64,000 nucleotides of DNA from JAEUUM01 sp038326165 (GCA_038326165.1 JBBQJT010000001.1:93409-157408), one strand, 5' to 3'. Counted from the first letter of the stretch, positions 1 to 8,322 are shown. The notes: a model not told the origin generated them from the letters alone. Translations and numbers: made by a program.

Positions 1-426
1 GAAAATTACCATTTCATATTATTTGGAGAAGCTAAGGTTGAAGTTATAAACCCGACAGATAGCAGTATTTCCTATAGAAATGTAGCACTTCAATTCACCA
101 ATATTATAGATGAAGAAAAAAATTCTATTGTATCGTTTGATAAATCGTTTATGATCTCCGGCAACAACAACAACGAGGCATTTAGGCCATTATTTATTGA
201 GGGAACAATAATTACGACGCCAGAGAATGAAAGAATCATTCAAATTAATTGGACCCTACAAACTGTATCAAAGGATTACTATTTATACATTAATAGCATA
301 AATACCCAGCTGCTTTCAGGCAACAATCCACTCGAAACGCCTTCACCACTTTATACAAATTTCAAAAATGGATTTGGAATATTTGCTGGGTATTCGGAAA
401 TGAAGATTACTCAGATAATTAAGTAG
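1..426 (+). CDS. DUF4249-like outer-membrane-associated lipoprotein, C-terminal part
   Basis: The reading frame is open from base 1, so the gene starts outside the window and only the last 141 codons are visible. The tail has a tyrosine-rich helix (YYLYINSINTQLL), then an NPLETPSPLYTN segment and an NGFGIFAGYS motif just before the stop. That is the typical ending of the Bacteroidota DUF4249 family. These are lipoproteins usually encoded next to TonB-dependent receptors, and their function is not established. The last 8 bases overlap the 3' end of the convergent gene on the minus strand. The assignment rests only on the C-terminal motif; the lipobox and N-terminus are not available. Confidence 0.7.
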   Translation, partial: ENYHFILFGEAKVEVINPTDSSISYRNVALQFTNIIDEEKNSIVSFDKSFMISGNNNNEAFRPLFIEGTIITTPENERIIQINWTLQTVSKDYYLYINSINTQLLSGNNPLETPSPLYTNFKNGFGIFAGYSEMKITQIIK

Positions 427-1309
427 CAGGAGGATTTTCTTGATCCTGTATTGTTTGGATTTTATTGAGCAGAATTGCAGCCTTTATCAGGAAATCTTCC
501 TTGTGTTGGGTAAACTCATTATTGATTAATAACAATCTTGCAGCATCATATGCTGCACTCTTGGGTTCCAATTGTCGTGCTGCTATCGGGTGCAAATAGT
601 ATTTTAGATTATTGGAATAAAGAAAACTTGCATCAGCTCGGAAATTAATGGCAACTCCAAGTTTATTAAGTGAAAACAGATAATTACACTCTTGGTTTAG
701 GTCTTTTTGTAAATCAACCAACTCGATCCCATCAAATCTTACTCCAGTTTTTTCACATAAAAATACATCCCTTCTGCCATCAAAAGTGATAATTTTGTTT
801 ACATCATACTTACGAAGATTCTTTCTCATGAAATTTCGGATTACCATTCTACCCGGGCGGCTTTTTTCAAAAGCCAAGTCTAAATCTTCAGGTGATACTT
901 CGTAATTTTCGAGATATGGTTTTTTCTTTCTGGTTTCCAAATTGACCACATGTTTGTGTCTTCCTGTGGTATGGCCTAATTCATTTGATTTACTATTAAC
1001 AAAAACTACATCCACATCACCACTCATGGAAGCACTTTCCAAAAATATATGATTCTTGTCAGGGTCAAACACCAATAAGCTGATGTCGCTGATTACAAAG
1101 TAATTGGGTGGCCCCCCGTAAATATTGCCATACTTTAACTCCAATATTGCAAAACCATTTGGAATACGCATCTGTGGAGCTGGAGCTCTGTCTCCTCTTG
1201 GTTGAAATCGAGGATTGCTCTGGTTGGATTGGTAAGAGTTACTACTCCTTCTGTCAGGAGAGTTGTAGTTACTTCTCTCTTGGTACGGTTTGTTTGGATC
1301 GTTGTTCAC
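419..1309 (-). CDS. Conserved-looking hypothetical protein, possible divergent DEDD exonuclease fold
   Basis: I do not recognise this 296-residue protein. Residues 1-47 are rich in Asn, Ser, Arg, Gln and Pro and look disordered. A folded domain follows. Its order of strands resembles 3'-5' exonucleases of the RNase H fold: a hydrophobic strand with ISDIS at 73-77 where the DxE motif would be, ITFDGRRD at 174-181 like the second motif, and AAYDAARLL at 252-260 like the last motif. The first acidic pair is not canonical, so an active enzyme is not shown. The start is GTG; an in-frame TGA lies a few codons upstream, and the next Met (residue 47) would remove only the disordered tail. No operon partner is evident. 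Confidence 0.6.
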   Translation of the reverse strand: MNNDPNKPYQERSNYNSPDRRSSNSYQSNQSNPRFQPRGDRAPAPQMRIPNGFAILELKYGNIYGGPPNYFVISDISLLVFDPDKNHIFLESASMSGDVDVVFVNSKSNELGHTTGRHKHVVNLETRKKKPYLENYEVSPEDLDLAFEKSRPGRMVIRNFMRKNLRKYDVNKIITFDGRRDVFLCEKTGVRFDGIELVDLQKDLNQECNYLFSLNKLGVAINFRADASFLYSNNLKYYLHPIAARQLEPKSAAYDAARLLLINNEFTQHKEDFLIKAAILLNKIQTIQDQENPPAT

Positions 1310-1475
1310 GCTAGGTAATGTTCAAGGTTATCTAAAGTTTGTTCTTGAGACTACAAATTTAAGATCTAATACAACAAAACCAAGCTATTTGTTTCAATCT
1401 ATCGATTAAATTTCATTTAAAATATCAGTATTATATTTGAATTTAAGCAAGAGTAAAATCATTTTGGATACAATT

Positions 1476-1506
1476 AAAAAGCCAAAACATCATGTTTTGG
1501 CTTTTT
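1476..1506 (-). terminator. Bidirectional rho-independent terminator
   Basis: A perfect inverted repeat (AAAAAGCCAAAACAT, one C, then its complement) is flanked by A and T tracts. It lies 19 bases beyond the stop of the minus-strand TPR gene and ends that transcription unit. The symmetry would let it work on either strand. Confidence 0.85.
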
Positions 1507-1524
1507 TGTCTTAAACAATAGGCT

Positions 1525-3099
1525 TTATTGGACAGCTGCGGCCATTTGGACAGATTCTGCATCATTTGGGTCAACTTTGAGTAATTTATCAACTATCAGC
1601 TTTGCAGACTCTTTGTCATTAGAATTAAAAGCCAGATAATAAGCATATCTGTAAGCTTCTTTTAATTCTGTTTTAAATTTTAGAGGATCAACTTCGCCCA
1701 ACTCGATAACTTTTTCATAATAAGGTTTTGCTAAAGCTAGGGTAGATTCTGGGTCCAAGAAAGCACTTGATCGCGCTTGGTAGATCCAGCCATACATCAC
1801 AGTTGGAAATTTTTCTGCTATTACGGCAAAGGAATTTTTTGCACTTTCATAATTTGCACCTTTGTAATAAGCGAAAGCAATGTCAAAATAGTTTTGTAGT
1901 GATACCTTTTCAAGTTTTGATAGTTTGCTTTGGTAAACTGAGGCTGCTTTATTAAAATTACCCTTTGAGTAATAGTATTGCGCAACTTCAGTGTATAAAT
2001 CCACTTTAGTCGTATCAGTCGCTAATGCTTTATCATAGTTAAGTACCACTAGGGAATCATTTCCAAACTTATTGTAAATCTTAGCCAAATACTGATAGTC
2101 AGACCAAATTATCTTTTCAGGCTTTGTTCGCGCCATAAATTTATTCATGAAATTAAGCGCTTGAAGGCTGTCACCTTGTTCAAAATAGCAATAGCCCAAC
2201 AATCTTGTCATGTAGTTTCTTGATGAATCAACTTTCATGATTTCATTGACAAGATTGATCGTCTTTTCATATTTCTTATTGTAAAATAAATATGAACTAT
2301 AATTGATTTTGCTCTCAATTGAGTTATCGCCTGTCATACTGAGATACTTTTCATAGTTAGCTAAGGCCTCAGCATATTTTTGATAATCATAATTCCAATC
2401 AGCAAGTTCTTTGTATGTTCCAGGATAATTGGGGTCAGCCTCCAATGCACTTTTGAAAGATTGGTCGGCTTTAATGTAGTTTCTTGCATTTTTAAATATA
2501 TAGCCAATTTTGGAATAAGCCCAAGCAGCTGATTTATCATTATCTGTACAGAATTCATATTGTGTAACAGCAGCACCTCCTTGTCCTTGCGCAGAATAAA
2601 CCTCACCAAGTGAAAAGTATGTCGGAGCATTGCGCACATCTAATGCAAGCGATCTTTTTAAGTTTGTAGCCGCATTATCTAAGTTTCGAACAGGGGCATA
2701 AAGCCATGCCTCACCGATATATTGTGAGATTCGTGGATCTTTATTTTTGGATATTTTGATCGCTTTGTCAAACGCAACTTTTGCCTCCGTAGGATTTTTG
2801 TTGGAAAGTGCCAATTGGCCTGTAGCAACTTGCGATAAAGCATTCTTAGGATTGATTGCCATTACCTTATTCATACAAATTCTCGCAGAGTCTGGTTTGT
2901 TTAAGCGGACATACAGAGCGCCCAAATGATAATAACCATCCTGTAAGCCGGGTGAATTGCTGATGACAGCATTGAAGCCTTTTACCGCATTGGCATATTG
3001 GCCATAGTAAGTAAATTTGAAGCCGTCATTGCTATTTTGAGCTGTTAATGTGACAATCAAACTTGCCATCACAAACAATATTAAAAACGTTTTTCTCAT
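1525..3099 (-). CDS. Periplasmic tetratricopeptide-repeat protein
   Basis: This 524-residue protein starts with a cleavable signal peptide (hydrophobic core at residues 5-18, probable cleavage after LTA at about 20). The rest is helical repeats of the TPR type with the usual G/A/Y/P spacing, for example GYYHLGALYVRLNKPDSAR and DPNYPGTYKELADW. No enzymatic motif is visible. TPR arrays are protein-docking scaffolds. It lies 39 bases downstream of the PstS-like lipoprotein gene on the same strand, so the two are probably co-transcribed, and a terminator follows its stop. From memory, ExbB-ExbD-ExbD-TonB, PstS-like and TPR genes often occur in this order in Bacteroidota, which suggests a role around the TonB motor. 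The exact role is unknown. Confidence 0.8.
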   Translation of the reverse strand: MRKTFLILFVMASLIVTLTAQNSNDGFKFTYYGQYANAVKGFNAVISNSPGLQDGYYHLGALYVRLNKPDSARICMNKVMAINPKNALSQVATGQLALSNKNPTEAKVAFDKAIKISKNKDPRISQYIGEAWLYAPVRNLDNAATNLKRSLALDVRNAPTYFSLGEVYSAQGQGGAAVTQYEFCTDNDKSAAWAYSKIGYIFKNARNYIKADQSFKSALEADPNYPGTYKELADWNYDYQKYAEALANYEKYLSMTGDNSIESKINYSSYLFYNKKYEKTINLVNEIMKVDSSRNYMTRLLGYCYFEQGDSLQALNFMNKFMARTKPEKIIWSDYQYLAKIYNKFGNDSLVVLNYDKALATDTTKVDLYTEVAQYYYSKGNFNKAASVYQSKLSKLEKVSLQNYFDIAFAYYKGANYESAKNSFAVIAEKFPTVMYGWIYQARSSAFLDPESTLALAKPYYEKVIELGEVDPLKFKTELKEAYRYAYYLAFNSNDKESAKLIVDKLLKVDPNDAESVQMAAAVQ

Positions 3100-3138
3100 T
3101 GGATAGTTAACTTTGGTGATATTGAAATGTAAATTTAG

Positions 3139-4089
3139 TTATTTTGTGACCTTAATTACTCTAAGTGGCGCTCTTGCCGGTGCTAAACCTGATTTTAGGA
3201 ATATTCTTTGGCCTATACGTCCATTCAAAAAACTTGAAAATCCTGTGCCCAGTCCAGCTCTAGGCTCAGTGGAAACAGTGTAAACCATTCTTGTCAAAGG
3301 ATAAAATTCTTGAGCCAGATAAGCTTGATACGGTTGATAAAATTCTCCTACACCTTTTTCACCAGGATTAGGTGCCAAAGCCATAACACGAATATTTTTC
3401 ATGAAATTTAGTGCAGTGGTGTCATCCCTGTCAGCAATATGTGTAACCCCAATAAAGCCCAAGGCTGATTTATTTTTCATGACATAATCTCTTACCTTTT
3501 CAGCTGAACCAGCACTAAAGATGTTTGGGTTGGTAGCTGAAGTTAATTTAGACTTACTTAAAACGGTGTTATAAGTTGAAGAGTATGCATCATCAAAAAC
3601 CAAGGTAACTTTGCCCAATTTATTTGCCTTATTCAATTGATCCCAAGTTAAAACCGTGCCATTTAACAAAGACTTAAGCTGATTCATACTCAATAAGGAA
3701 TCTGAGTTATTTTGATTGATGATTAAAGCAATCCCGTCCTTAGCCGATTCTATTTGTTGCGGGATGTATGATTTACTTCTTAAGTATTTTTCCTCTTCGG
3801 GTGTTAATTTTCTGCCTACAATTATAGTTTGAACAGAATCATTTACTAAGCCTTTAACTACCAATTCTTCTGGTTTGTAAATTAGCTTTACTTCTGCTCG
3901 TGGATAGCTTTTTTTGAAAACAAATTCTTGTGAGTCGATAATTGACTTCAATGACTCCTCAACCCATATAGTAACATTGCCACTAGTAGGTGTACTCAAT
4001 TCCACTTCGGATGAATTTTGTTGACCGCATGAAATGTGCATTGTGACGAAAATACTTAAAAGTATCTTTAACAGGGGGTGAGTTTTCAA
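3139..4089 (-). CDS. PstS-like phosphate/anion-binding lipoprotein
   Basis: This 316-residue protein has an N-terminal hydrophobic segment ending in HISC, so Cys21 is the likely lipidation site. The rest resembles PBP-like periplasmic solute-binding domains of the PstS class, with SAKDGIALIINQNN, LNGTVLTWDQLNK and ALGFIGVTHI segments matching the PstS pattern. No ABC permease or ATPase gene for phosphate is adjacent. It sits instead downstream of the tonB motor operon and upstream of the TPR gene. The start is TTG: the only in-frame ATG is at residue 17 and would destroy the signal peptide. A TAGCTTTG box (4131-4138, read on the minus strand) lies about 40 bases upstream. Confidence 0.78.
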   Translation of the reverse strand: MKTHPLLKILLSIFVTMHISCGQQNSSEVELSTPTSGNVTIWVEESLKSIIDSQEFVFKKSYPRAEVKLIYKPEELVVKGLVNDSVQTIIVGRKLTPEEEKYLRSKSYIPQQIESAKDGIALIINQNNSDSLLSMNQLKSLLNGTVLTWDQLNKANKLGKVTLVFDDAYSSTYNTVLSKSKLTSATNPNIFSAGSAEKVRDYVMKNKSALGFIGVTHIADRDDTTALNFMKNIRVMALAPNPGEKGVGEFYQPYQAYLAQEFYPLTRMVYTVSTEPRAGLGTGFSSFLNGRIGQRIFLKSGLAPARAPLRVIKVTK

Positions 4090-4130
4090 TATGTTATTTA
4101 TTTTGTTCTACTATTACATTAACATTTACG

Positions 4131-4138
4131 CAAAGCTA
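4131..4138 (-). promoter_or_regulatory. Possible -7 box before the PstS-like gene
   Basis: Read on the minus strand this is TAGCTTTG, matching the Bacteroidota TAnnTTTG consensus. No TTG lies at the ideal distance (candidates sit 12 and 27 bases away), so the call is weak. Confidence 0.3.
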
Positions 4139-4171
4139 TAAATTCATTATCAATTTTGGATTAACCAAAGC

Positions 4172-4405
4172 TTAACTAAAGGTTTCTTCTTCTTTAAACC
4201 TTTGATAAACAATATAACATCTGAATAATCCGTAAGCAATCAGCCCAATACCCATAACCAAACAAAAGCTTGGATCACTAAGTTCATGTGCCTTCTTACT
4301 GAATAAAAGAAACGAACCAATGCCCAAATACACAAAAGCCATAATGCTTGTAAACAAAAATGAAATTTTTGAGGTCAATCCGTTGCCTGAGGGTAGTCGT
4401 GCCAT
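4172..4405 (-). CDS. Small membrane protein of unknown function
   Basis: This 77-residue protein has two predicted transmembrane helices, about residues 13-34 and 46-65. The loop between them is short and polar (SKKAHELSDPS), and the tail is charged (RFKEEETFS). No catalytic motif or named family is recognised. It begins with ATG. It lies between the tonB terminator and the PstS-like gene, all on the minus strand, with 82 bases to the next gene. It may belong to the same functional group or only be a neighbour. Confidence 0.6.
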   Translation of the reverse strand: MARLPSGNGLTSKISFLFTSIMAFVYLGIGSFLLFSKKAHELSDPSFCLVMGIGLIAYGLFRCYIVYQRFKEEETFS

Positions 4406-4843
4406 TCTGCTATTATTTTATCTCAATTGACGCATTTGAGAATTATTGATATTAAAACATGAAATCTTTAAATGAAATTCTACATTAACTTATATCCTTG
4501 CTTAGAATTTAAATTGTTACAAAAATAGTATATTATTCAAATAAAAGTCCTTTGTTCTTAGTTGTTGTTACAAAATTCAATATGCTGCATGTGCTGAAAA
4601 TTAATGGAGAGTTAAAATGGAAGATTTTCAGATTACCATTTAGTTTTCTTTGTTTTCTTTTGGGCATTTCACGAACAAAACGAAAAAGATTCTTCATCTC
4701 AATATTCCCCAATTCAGTTAAGAATCCTCTGTGTAACCAAGCTTAAATCAAAAGTTTTGACTAAAAGATTGAGTATTCTTATTTCGAGAATAAAAATAGG
4801 CCCCTTGGTTGTCCAAGGAGCCTTTGAATATCTAAAATAAAAT
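4406..4843. other. Intergenic stretch between tonB and the small membrane protein gene
   Basis: This 438-base gap is AT-rich. It contains the tonB terminator near its right end and a CAAAAATA (minus-strand TATTTTTG) box at 4520-4527 that could serve the 77-residue protein gene, though no well-spaced TTG accompanies it. A 64-codon plus-strand frame at 4552-4746 begins with TTG, lacks a recognisable family, and is not supported. Confidence 0.5.
4792..4825 (-). terminator. Rho-independent terminator after tonB
   Basis: The stem pairs AGGC and CCTTGG-type arms (4798-4808 with 4813-4823, one C/A mismatch) around a TTGT loop. On the minus strand it is followed by a TATTTTTA tract. It lies about 20 bases beyond the tonB stop. 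Confidence 0.8.
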
Positions 4844-5656
4844 TTATTGCAATTTGAAATTAACAGGGAGTGTGTACAATACATTTACAGATTTACCATT
4901 TTGTTTTCCTGGTTTCCATTCTGGCATATTTCGTACCACACGCATTGCTTCTTCATCGCAACCACCGCCAATACCTTTACGCACCGTAACATCTTTGATT
5001 CTACCGTTTTTATCCACTTGAAAGGATAATACTACACGACCTTCAATACCGTTATCACGGGCAATGGCAGGATACTTGATGTTTTTGGCAAGATATTCTC
5101 TCAATGCATCTTCACCTCCTGGGAATGAAGGATTCTGTTCTACAAAGCTGAAAACTTTTGTATCATCTTCTACTGGAGCTGAAACTACTGGAGGCGCCTC
5201 AACTTGAGGTACATAGTCCTTGTTGTCACTTATCACTGTTGTAGTGGCAGTATTCACAGTGATGTCATCAACTTTAGGTGGCTCTTTTTCTTTTACATCC
5301 TCATCTTTTTTGATTACAGGCGGAGTAAATTTTACAGACGGTGGCTTAGGAGGCTCCTTTTTAGGAGGTGGTGGGGGAGGAAGTGGTTTTTTCTCGTCTG
5401 GTTTTTTTGTTTCTATCTTTTTGAGTTCCACTTTTACATCTGACAATTTATCGTCTTCTTTTTTACCAAGAGTCAGATACTTAGCCCACATTGGAATGGA
5501 CAAACAAAAAGCAAAAAGTAAAACTCCTCCAATCAAAGCTTTTTTGATGTGGGAAGGATATTTTTTACGAAGAAAATACGCACCATACTCCTTATTTCTT
5601 CCCTCGAAGATGATATCTAATATATCTTCATTCTTTGGATCTTGATTTGCGTTCAT
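4844..5656 (-). CDS. tonB: Energy transducer TonB
   Basis: TonB links the inner-membrane proton-driven ExbB/ExbD motor to outer-membrane receptors. The 270 residues show a short cytoplasmic N-terminus, one transmembrane helix at about 38-58, a Lys/Pro/Glu-rich spacer at about 80-130 (PPPPPPKKEPPKPP) that would span the periplasm, and a C-terminal TonB fold from about 170. The C-terminal domain carries the YPAIARDNGIEGRV and VDKNGRIKDV motifs. The longer cytoplasmic head with EYGAYFLRKKY is typical of Bacteroidota TonB. It is the last gene of exbB-exbD-exbD-tonB, 26 bases after the second exbD, and is followed by a terminator. Two TonB-dependent receptors in this window are plausible clients. 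Confidence 0.93.
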   Translation of the reverse strand: MNANQDPKNEDILDIIFEGRNKEYGAYFLRKKYPSHIKKALIGGVLLFAFCLSIPMWAKYLTLGKKEDDKLSDVKVELKKIETKKPDEKKPLPPPPPPKKEPPKPPSVKFTPPVIKKDEDVKEKEPPKVDDITVNTATTTVISDNKDYVPQVEAPPVVSAPVEDDTKVFSFVEQNPSFPGGEDALREYLAKNIKYPAIARDNGIEGRVVLSFQVDKNGRIKDVTVRKGIGGGCDEEAMRVVRNMPEWKPGKQNGKSVNVLYTLPVNFKLQ

Positions 5657-5682
5657 AATTTCTGCTGTTTACAGATTAGTAA

Positions 5683-6264
5683 TTAATTAGAAGCTGGTGG
5701 AGCTGAAATACCTATTTTTTTATCCAAAAGCCCTTGATCTGTTTTATCCAAATCGACTAAAGCATAATTACGTACTTGGATGATCGACATTTCGTCAAAC
5801 ATATCCACAATATTCTTGTAATTGCTCCTTGGAGTAGCCTTAATCAAAACTGATAATCTATCTGGGTTTTTCTCTGTTGGATTTGCGGCAATTACATCTT
5901 GTTTTTTATCAGCAATTACTTTTCTGATTCCATCAGCTGCATAACTTGATTGTTCCACAACTGTAGCAGGATCAGTAGGTAATCCCATATAATAAAAGAT
6001 TGAATCTCCACCGCCTAAGAGCACAGTCATGGATTCAGATGCTTTCAGTTCAGTTTGGTCTTTTATGTCATTAATTTTTGCTGGCATTTTTACATCCATT
6101 ATGGTTGGTTTGTTGAATGTTGTTGTCAGCATGAAAAAAGTAACCAAGAGGAACGCCAAATCCACCATGGGTGTCATATCCACACGGGTGGACATCTTTT
6201 TACTTCGTTTCCCTCCTTTGTGCCGTTTACCGCCACCGGAGTCCGATGTATTCATTTCAGCCAT
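5683..6264 (-). CDS. exbD: ExbD/TolR-type biopolymer transport protein (second copy)
   Basis: ExbD is the stator-like component that carries the essential aspartate in proton-driven TonB energisation. This 193-residue protein has a basic cytoplasmic head and one transmembrane helix at about 30-50, beginning DMTPMVDLAFLLVTFFM. The Asp in VDLAF fits the conserved proton-relay residue. The periplasmic domain contains SVLIKATPRSNYKNIVDMFDEM, the usual ExbD peptidoglycan-side fold. It is longer than enterobacterial ExbD (about 140 residues), as is common in Bacteroidota. It lies between the other exbD (50-base gap) and tonB (26-base gap). Confidence 0.92.
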   Translation of the reverse strand: MAEMNTSDSGGGKRHKGGKRSKKMSTRVDMTPMVDLAFLLVTFFMLTTTFNKPTIMDVKMPAKINDIKDQTELKASESMTVLLGGGDSIFYYMGLPTDPATVVEQSSYAADGIRKVIADKKQDVIAANPTEKNPDRLSVLIKATPRSNYKNIVDMFDEMSIIQVRNYALVDLDKTDQGLLDKKIGISAPPASN

Positions 6265-6314
6265 AGCTTACTTATTTTTATTTTGTTGCAAAATAAGGTT
6301 CATTATTTTCTCAA

Positions 6315-6953
6315 TTAATGAGATGATTGTGAGGGCTTTTTATTTGGGTTGGCTTCCAAGTCAGTAATGAAATTAAAGGTGTTGAAGTTTTTAGCTTGCA
6401 ACGAATTAAATAATTTCTTTACCGCAGGATAGTTACTCTTACCATCGCCTTTGATAGCTATAATAGGAACTTCACCCTTTTCTTCGGAATAGGCCTCAAA
6501 CGATGTTTCAACCCAGTCCACAAGTTCATTCTTTATGGTATCTAGTGGTATTCCTGATTGTTTAAATTGTTTTCGTTGTTCTGTTTCCATATCCAGCAAA
6601 GCTGGTAATTGGTCAATAGGAACACCAAAACTTTCTAAACCTTCAAAGTTTTTAGCTTGTTTATCCGTAAAACCGATTTTATATTTACCTGCCATGGACT
6701 GCAAAATTGCAGCTCTTGTGTTTTTCCCTGTCATGCTGTAAAAAACCCTTCCATCTTTATCCATAGTTAACAATACAACACCACCATCTTTAAGTTTTGT
6801 CTCAGATATGGATGATGGAGTATCGACTATTACAGGTTCGTCTGGTCTGAATTGAGTAGTTAGCATGAAAAAGGTCAACAACAAGAAAGATACATCGCAC
6901 ATGGCTGTCATGTCAATCGCTGTACTTTTTCGAGGTATTTTGACCTTAGGCAT
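6315..6953 (-). CDS. exbD: ExbD/TolR-type biopolymer transport protein (first copy)
   Basis: This is the first of two exbD genes in the motor operon. The 212 residues contain one transmembrane helix at about 14-34 starting DMTAMCDVSFLLLTFFML, with the conserved Asp in CDVSF. A larger periplasmic domain includes PIIAIKGDGKSNYPAVKKLF. Its periplasmic segment differs clearly from that of the second copy, so the pair is likely to form a heteromeric ExbD rather than be a recent duplication. It starts with ATG, 69 bases after exbB. Confidence 0.92.
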   Translation of the reverse strand: MPKVKIPRKSTAIDMTAMCDVSFLLLTFFMLTTQFRPDEPVIVDTPSSISETKLKDGGVVLLTMDKDGRVFYSMTGKNTRAAILQSMAGKYKIGFTDKQAKNFEGLESFGVPIDQLPALLDMETEQRKQFKQSGIPLDTIKNELVDWVETSFEAYSEEKGEVPIIAIKGDGKSNYPAVKKLFNSLQAKNFNTFNFITDLEANPNKKPSQSSH

Positions 6954-7022
6954 ATTGATTAATTTAGTCTGTTAAGAATGTGATGCAAAAAACATTTATA
7001 GAGTTGGGTACAACTCAATAAA

Positions 7023-7838
7023 TTAACGGTGTTTCGCAGCAAATGTATGTGCAATACTTACACCTGCCTCATCAATTCTGTAAGTCAAACTATCAATTTT
7101 TGTAGTAAAGTAATTATACATAACAATAGCCACAGCAGAAGTACCAATACCTAAGGCAGTATTAATTAAGGCTTCTGAAATACCAGTTGCCAATGCGGTT
7201 GCATCTGGGTTACCGGCGATAGCAAGAGCTGCAAATGCTTTAATCATACCCAATACTGTACCCAATAGTCCTACTAATGTCGCTACCGAGGCAAGCGTTG
7301 CCAAGAATACAAGGTTTTTTTCTAGCATTGGCAATTCCAAAGATGTTGCTTCTTCAACTTCTTTTTGTATTGCTAATATCTTTTGGTCTTTAGCCAGAGT
7401 TGTATCAGTTTCCATCTCTTGATATTTCTTTAAAGTTGCTTTGACAACATTAGCTACTGAACCTTTTTGTTTGTCGCAAGCAGCTAAAGCTTTACTGACA
7501 TCTCCCGCATCTAATGCATGTTTAACAGTCTTTATAAATTCATCTACATTACCTGATCCTTTGGCTTTGCCAATTGTTAAAAGTCTTTCAATTACGAAAA
7601 CAATAACGATAAGAAATTGCGTCATCAAGAATGGTACTACAATACCTCCTTTGTAAATAACACCAAAATAGTTTCCAACTTTTGGATTGTTTTCAGGATT
7701 TTCTCCAATAAAATTACCTGAAGCTCCAAAGACATACTTGTAAATAACATAACTTACTACTAGGCATACGGGGATCACCAGAATTGAAAAAAGATTACTT
7801 TCCTGTTTAACTGGAGTGGATTTACTCACTTGCGTCAT
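7023..7838 (-). CDS. exbB: ExbB/TolQ/MotA-family proton channel protein
   Basis: ExbB forms the inner-membrane pentameric channel that converts proton flow into TonB movement. The 271 residues show a transmembrane segment near 20-37, a second at about 65-90 (FLMTQFLIVIVFVIERLLTI), a cytoplasmic helical region, and a long hydrophobic pair from about 175. The motif ASVATLVGLLGTVLGMIKAF is the hallmark of the MotA/TolQ/ExbB proton channel domain. It is the first gene of the four-gene operon exbB-exbD-exbD-tonB. The upstream 480 bases hold no other gene on this strand except a glycosyltransferase remnant, so its promoter must lie there. Confidence 0.94.
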   Translation of the reverse strand: MTQVSKSTPVKQESNLFSILVIPVCLVVSYVIYKYVFGASGNFIGENPENNPKVGNYFGVIYKGGIVVPFLMTQFLIVIVFVIERLLTIGKAKGSGNVDEFIKTVKHALDAGDVSKALAACDKQKGSVANVVKATLKKYQEMETDTTLAKDQKILAIQKEVEEATSLELPMLEKNLVFLATLASVATLVGLLGTVLGMIKAFAALAIAGNPDATALATGISEALINTALGIGTSAVAIVMYNYFTTKIDSLTYRIDEAGVSIAHTFAAKHR

Positions 7839-8140
7839 GATTGATTTGTTTTAATGATTAGTACGATTAATGAATGCAATTATTTCAAGCCACGAAAATA
7901 GGGCAAAACAATCTGAATTTTTACAACAATCTGTAGAAAATATTATCAATGTTTAAAAAAATTAATTTTGACTGACAAAACATTGAAATTATTTAACACT
8001 GAAGTCCATGATTATTTTTATTTCAAAATAATTTCAAACTTGAACAGCAACACAAAAATAATTTTGTTGTGAATGCTTCTTACTCGAGCACATTTTTTTT
8101 TCTAGAAGTTTTAATCCACCTACAGCATTAGGCGCTGAAT

Positions 8141-8174
8141 CGACGAAATTTTTGATCGTTCTAAAAATTTGTCG
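8141..8174. repeat. Imperfect inverted repeat
   Basis: The arms CGAC-G-AAATTTTT and AAAAATTT-GTCG pair with one bulged base around a GATCGTTCT spacer. There is no T tract next to a gene end, so it does not look like an ordinary terminator. It shares its right arm (GTCG) with the next palindrome. Confidence 0.55.
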
Positions 8175-8188
8175 AAGTTAACCTCGAC
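8171..8188. repeat. Near-perfect 18-base palindrome
   Basis: GTCGAaGTTAACcTCGAC is self-complementary apart from one mismatched pair. It could be an operator or the edge of a lost mobile segment. It lies directly beside the inverted repeat at 8141-8174 and about 135 bases from the glycosyltransferase remnant. Confidence 0.5.
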
Positions 8189-8322
8189 AAAACTAAGATT
8201 TACACCGACCCAAAGGCCAAGATCCGCTAAGCCAGATTTTGGGTTTAACAATACCATGAAATAAGCATTTGTAGATTGCCCTTTGCTCATTCATATCTAA
8301 ACCATGGTAGAAATGTAAAATG

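Larger units (their letters stand above)
7839..8322. other. Gene-free stretch upstream of exbB with palindromes
   Basis: About 480 bases without a convincing gene. The left half is simple AT-rich sequence and should hold the exbB promoter. A near-symmetric element at 8051-8071 contains a TAnnTTTG box on each strand (CAAAAATA at 8053-8060, TAATTTTG at 8059-8066), but neither has a well-placed TTG. The right half is less AT-rich and carries two inverted repeats (8141-8174 and 8171-8188). A minus-strand frame of 77 codons at 8193-8426 is out of phase with the glycosyltransferase remnant and resembles nothing. Confidence 0.45.

Noticed and set aside
4552..4746. 64-codon plus-strand frame
   Set aside because: It starts with TTG, resembles no family, and lies in AT-rich intergenic DNA beside a minus-strand terminator.
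5220..5645. 141-codon plus-strand frame over tonB
   Set aside because: The Gly/Ser/Phe-rich translation is the complement of the TonB Pro/Lys-rich spacer; tonB itself is certain.
8051..8071. Symmetric element with a TAnnTTTG box on each strand upstream of exbB
   Set aside because: No TTG lies at promoter distance on either strand and it is over 200 bases from exbB, so I did not call it a promoter.
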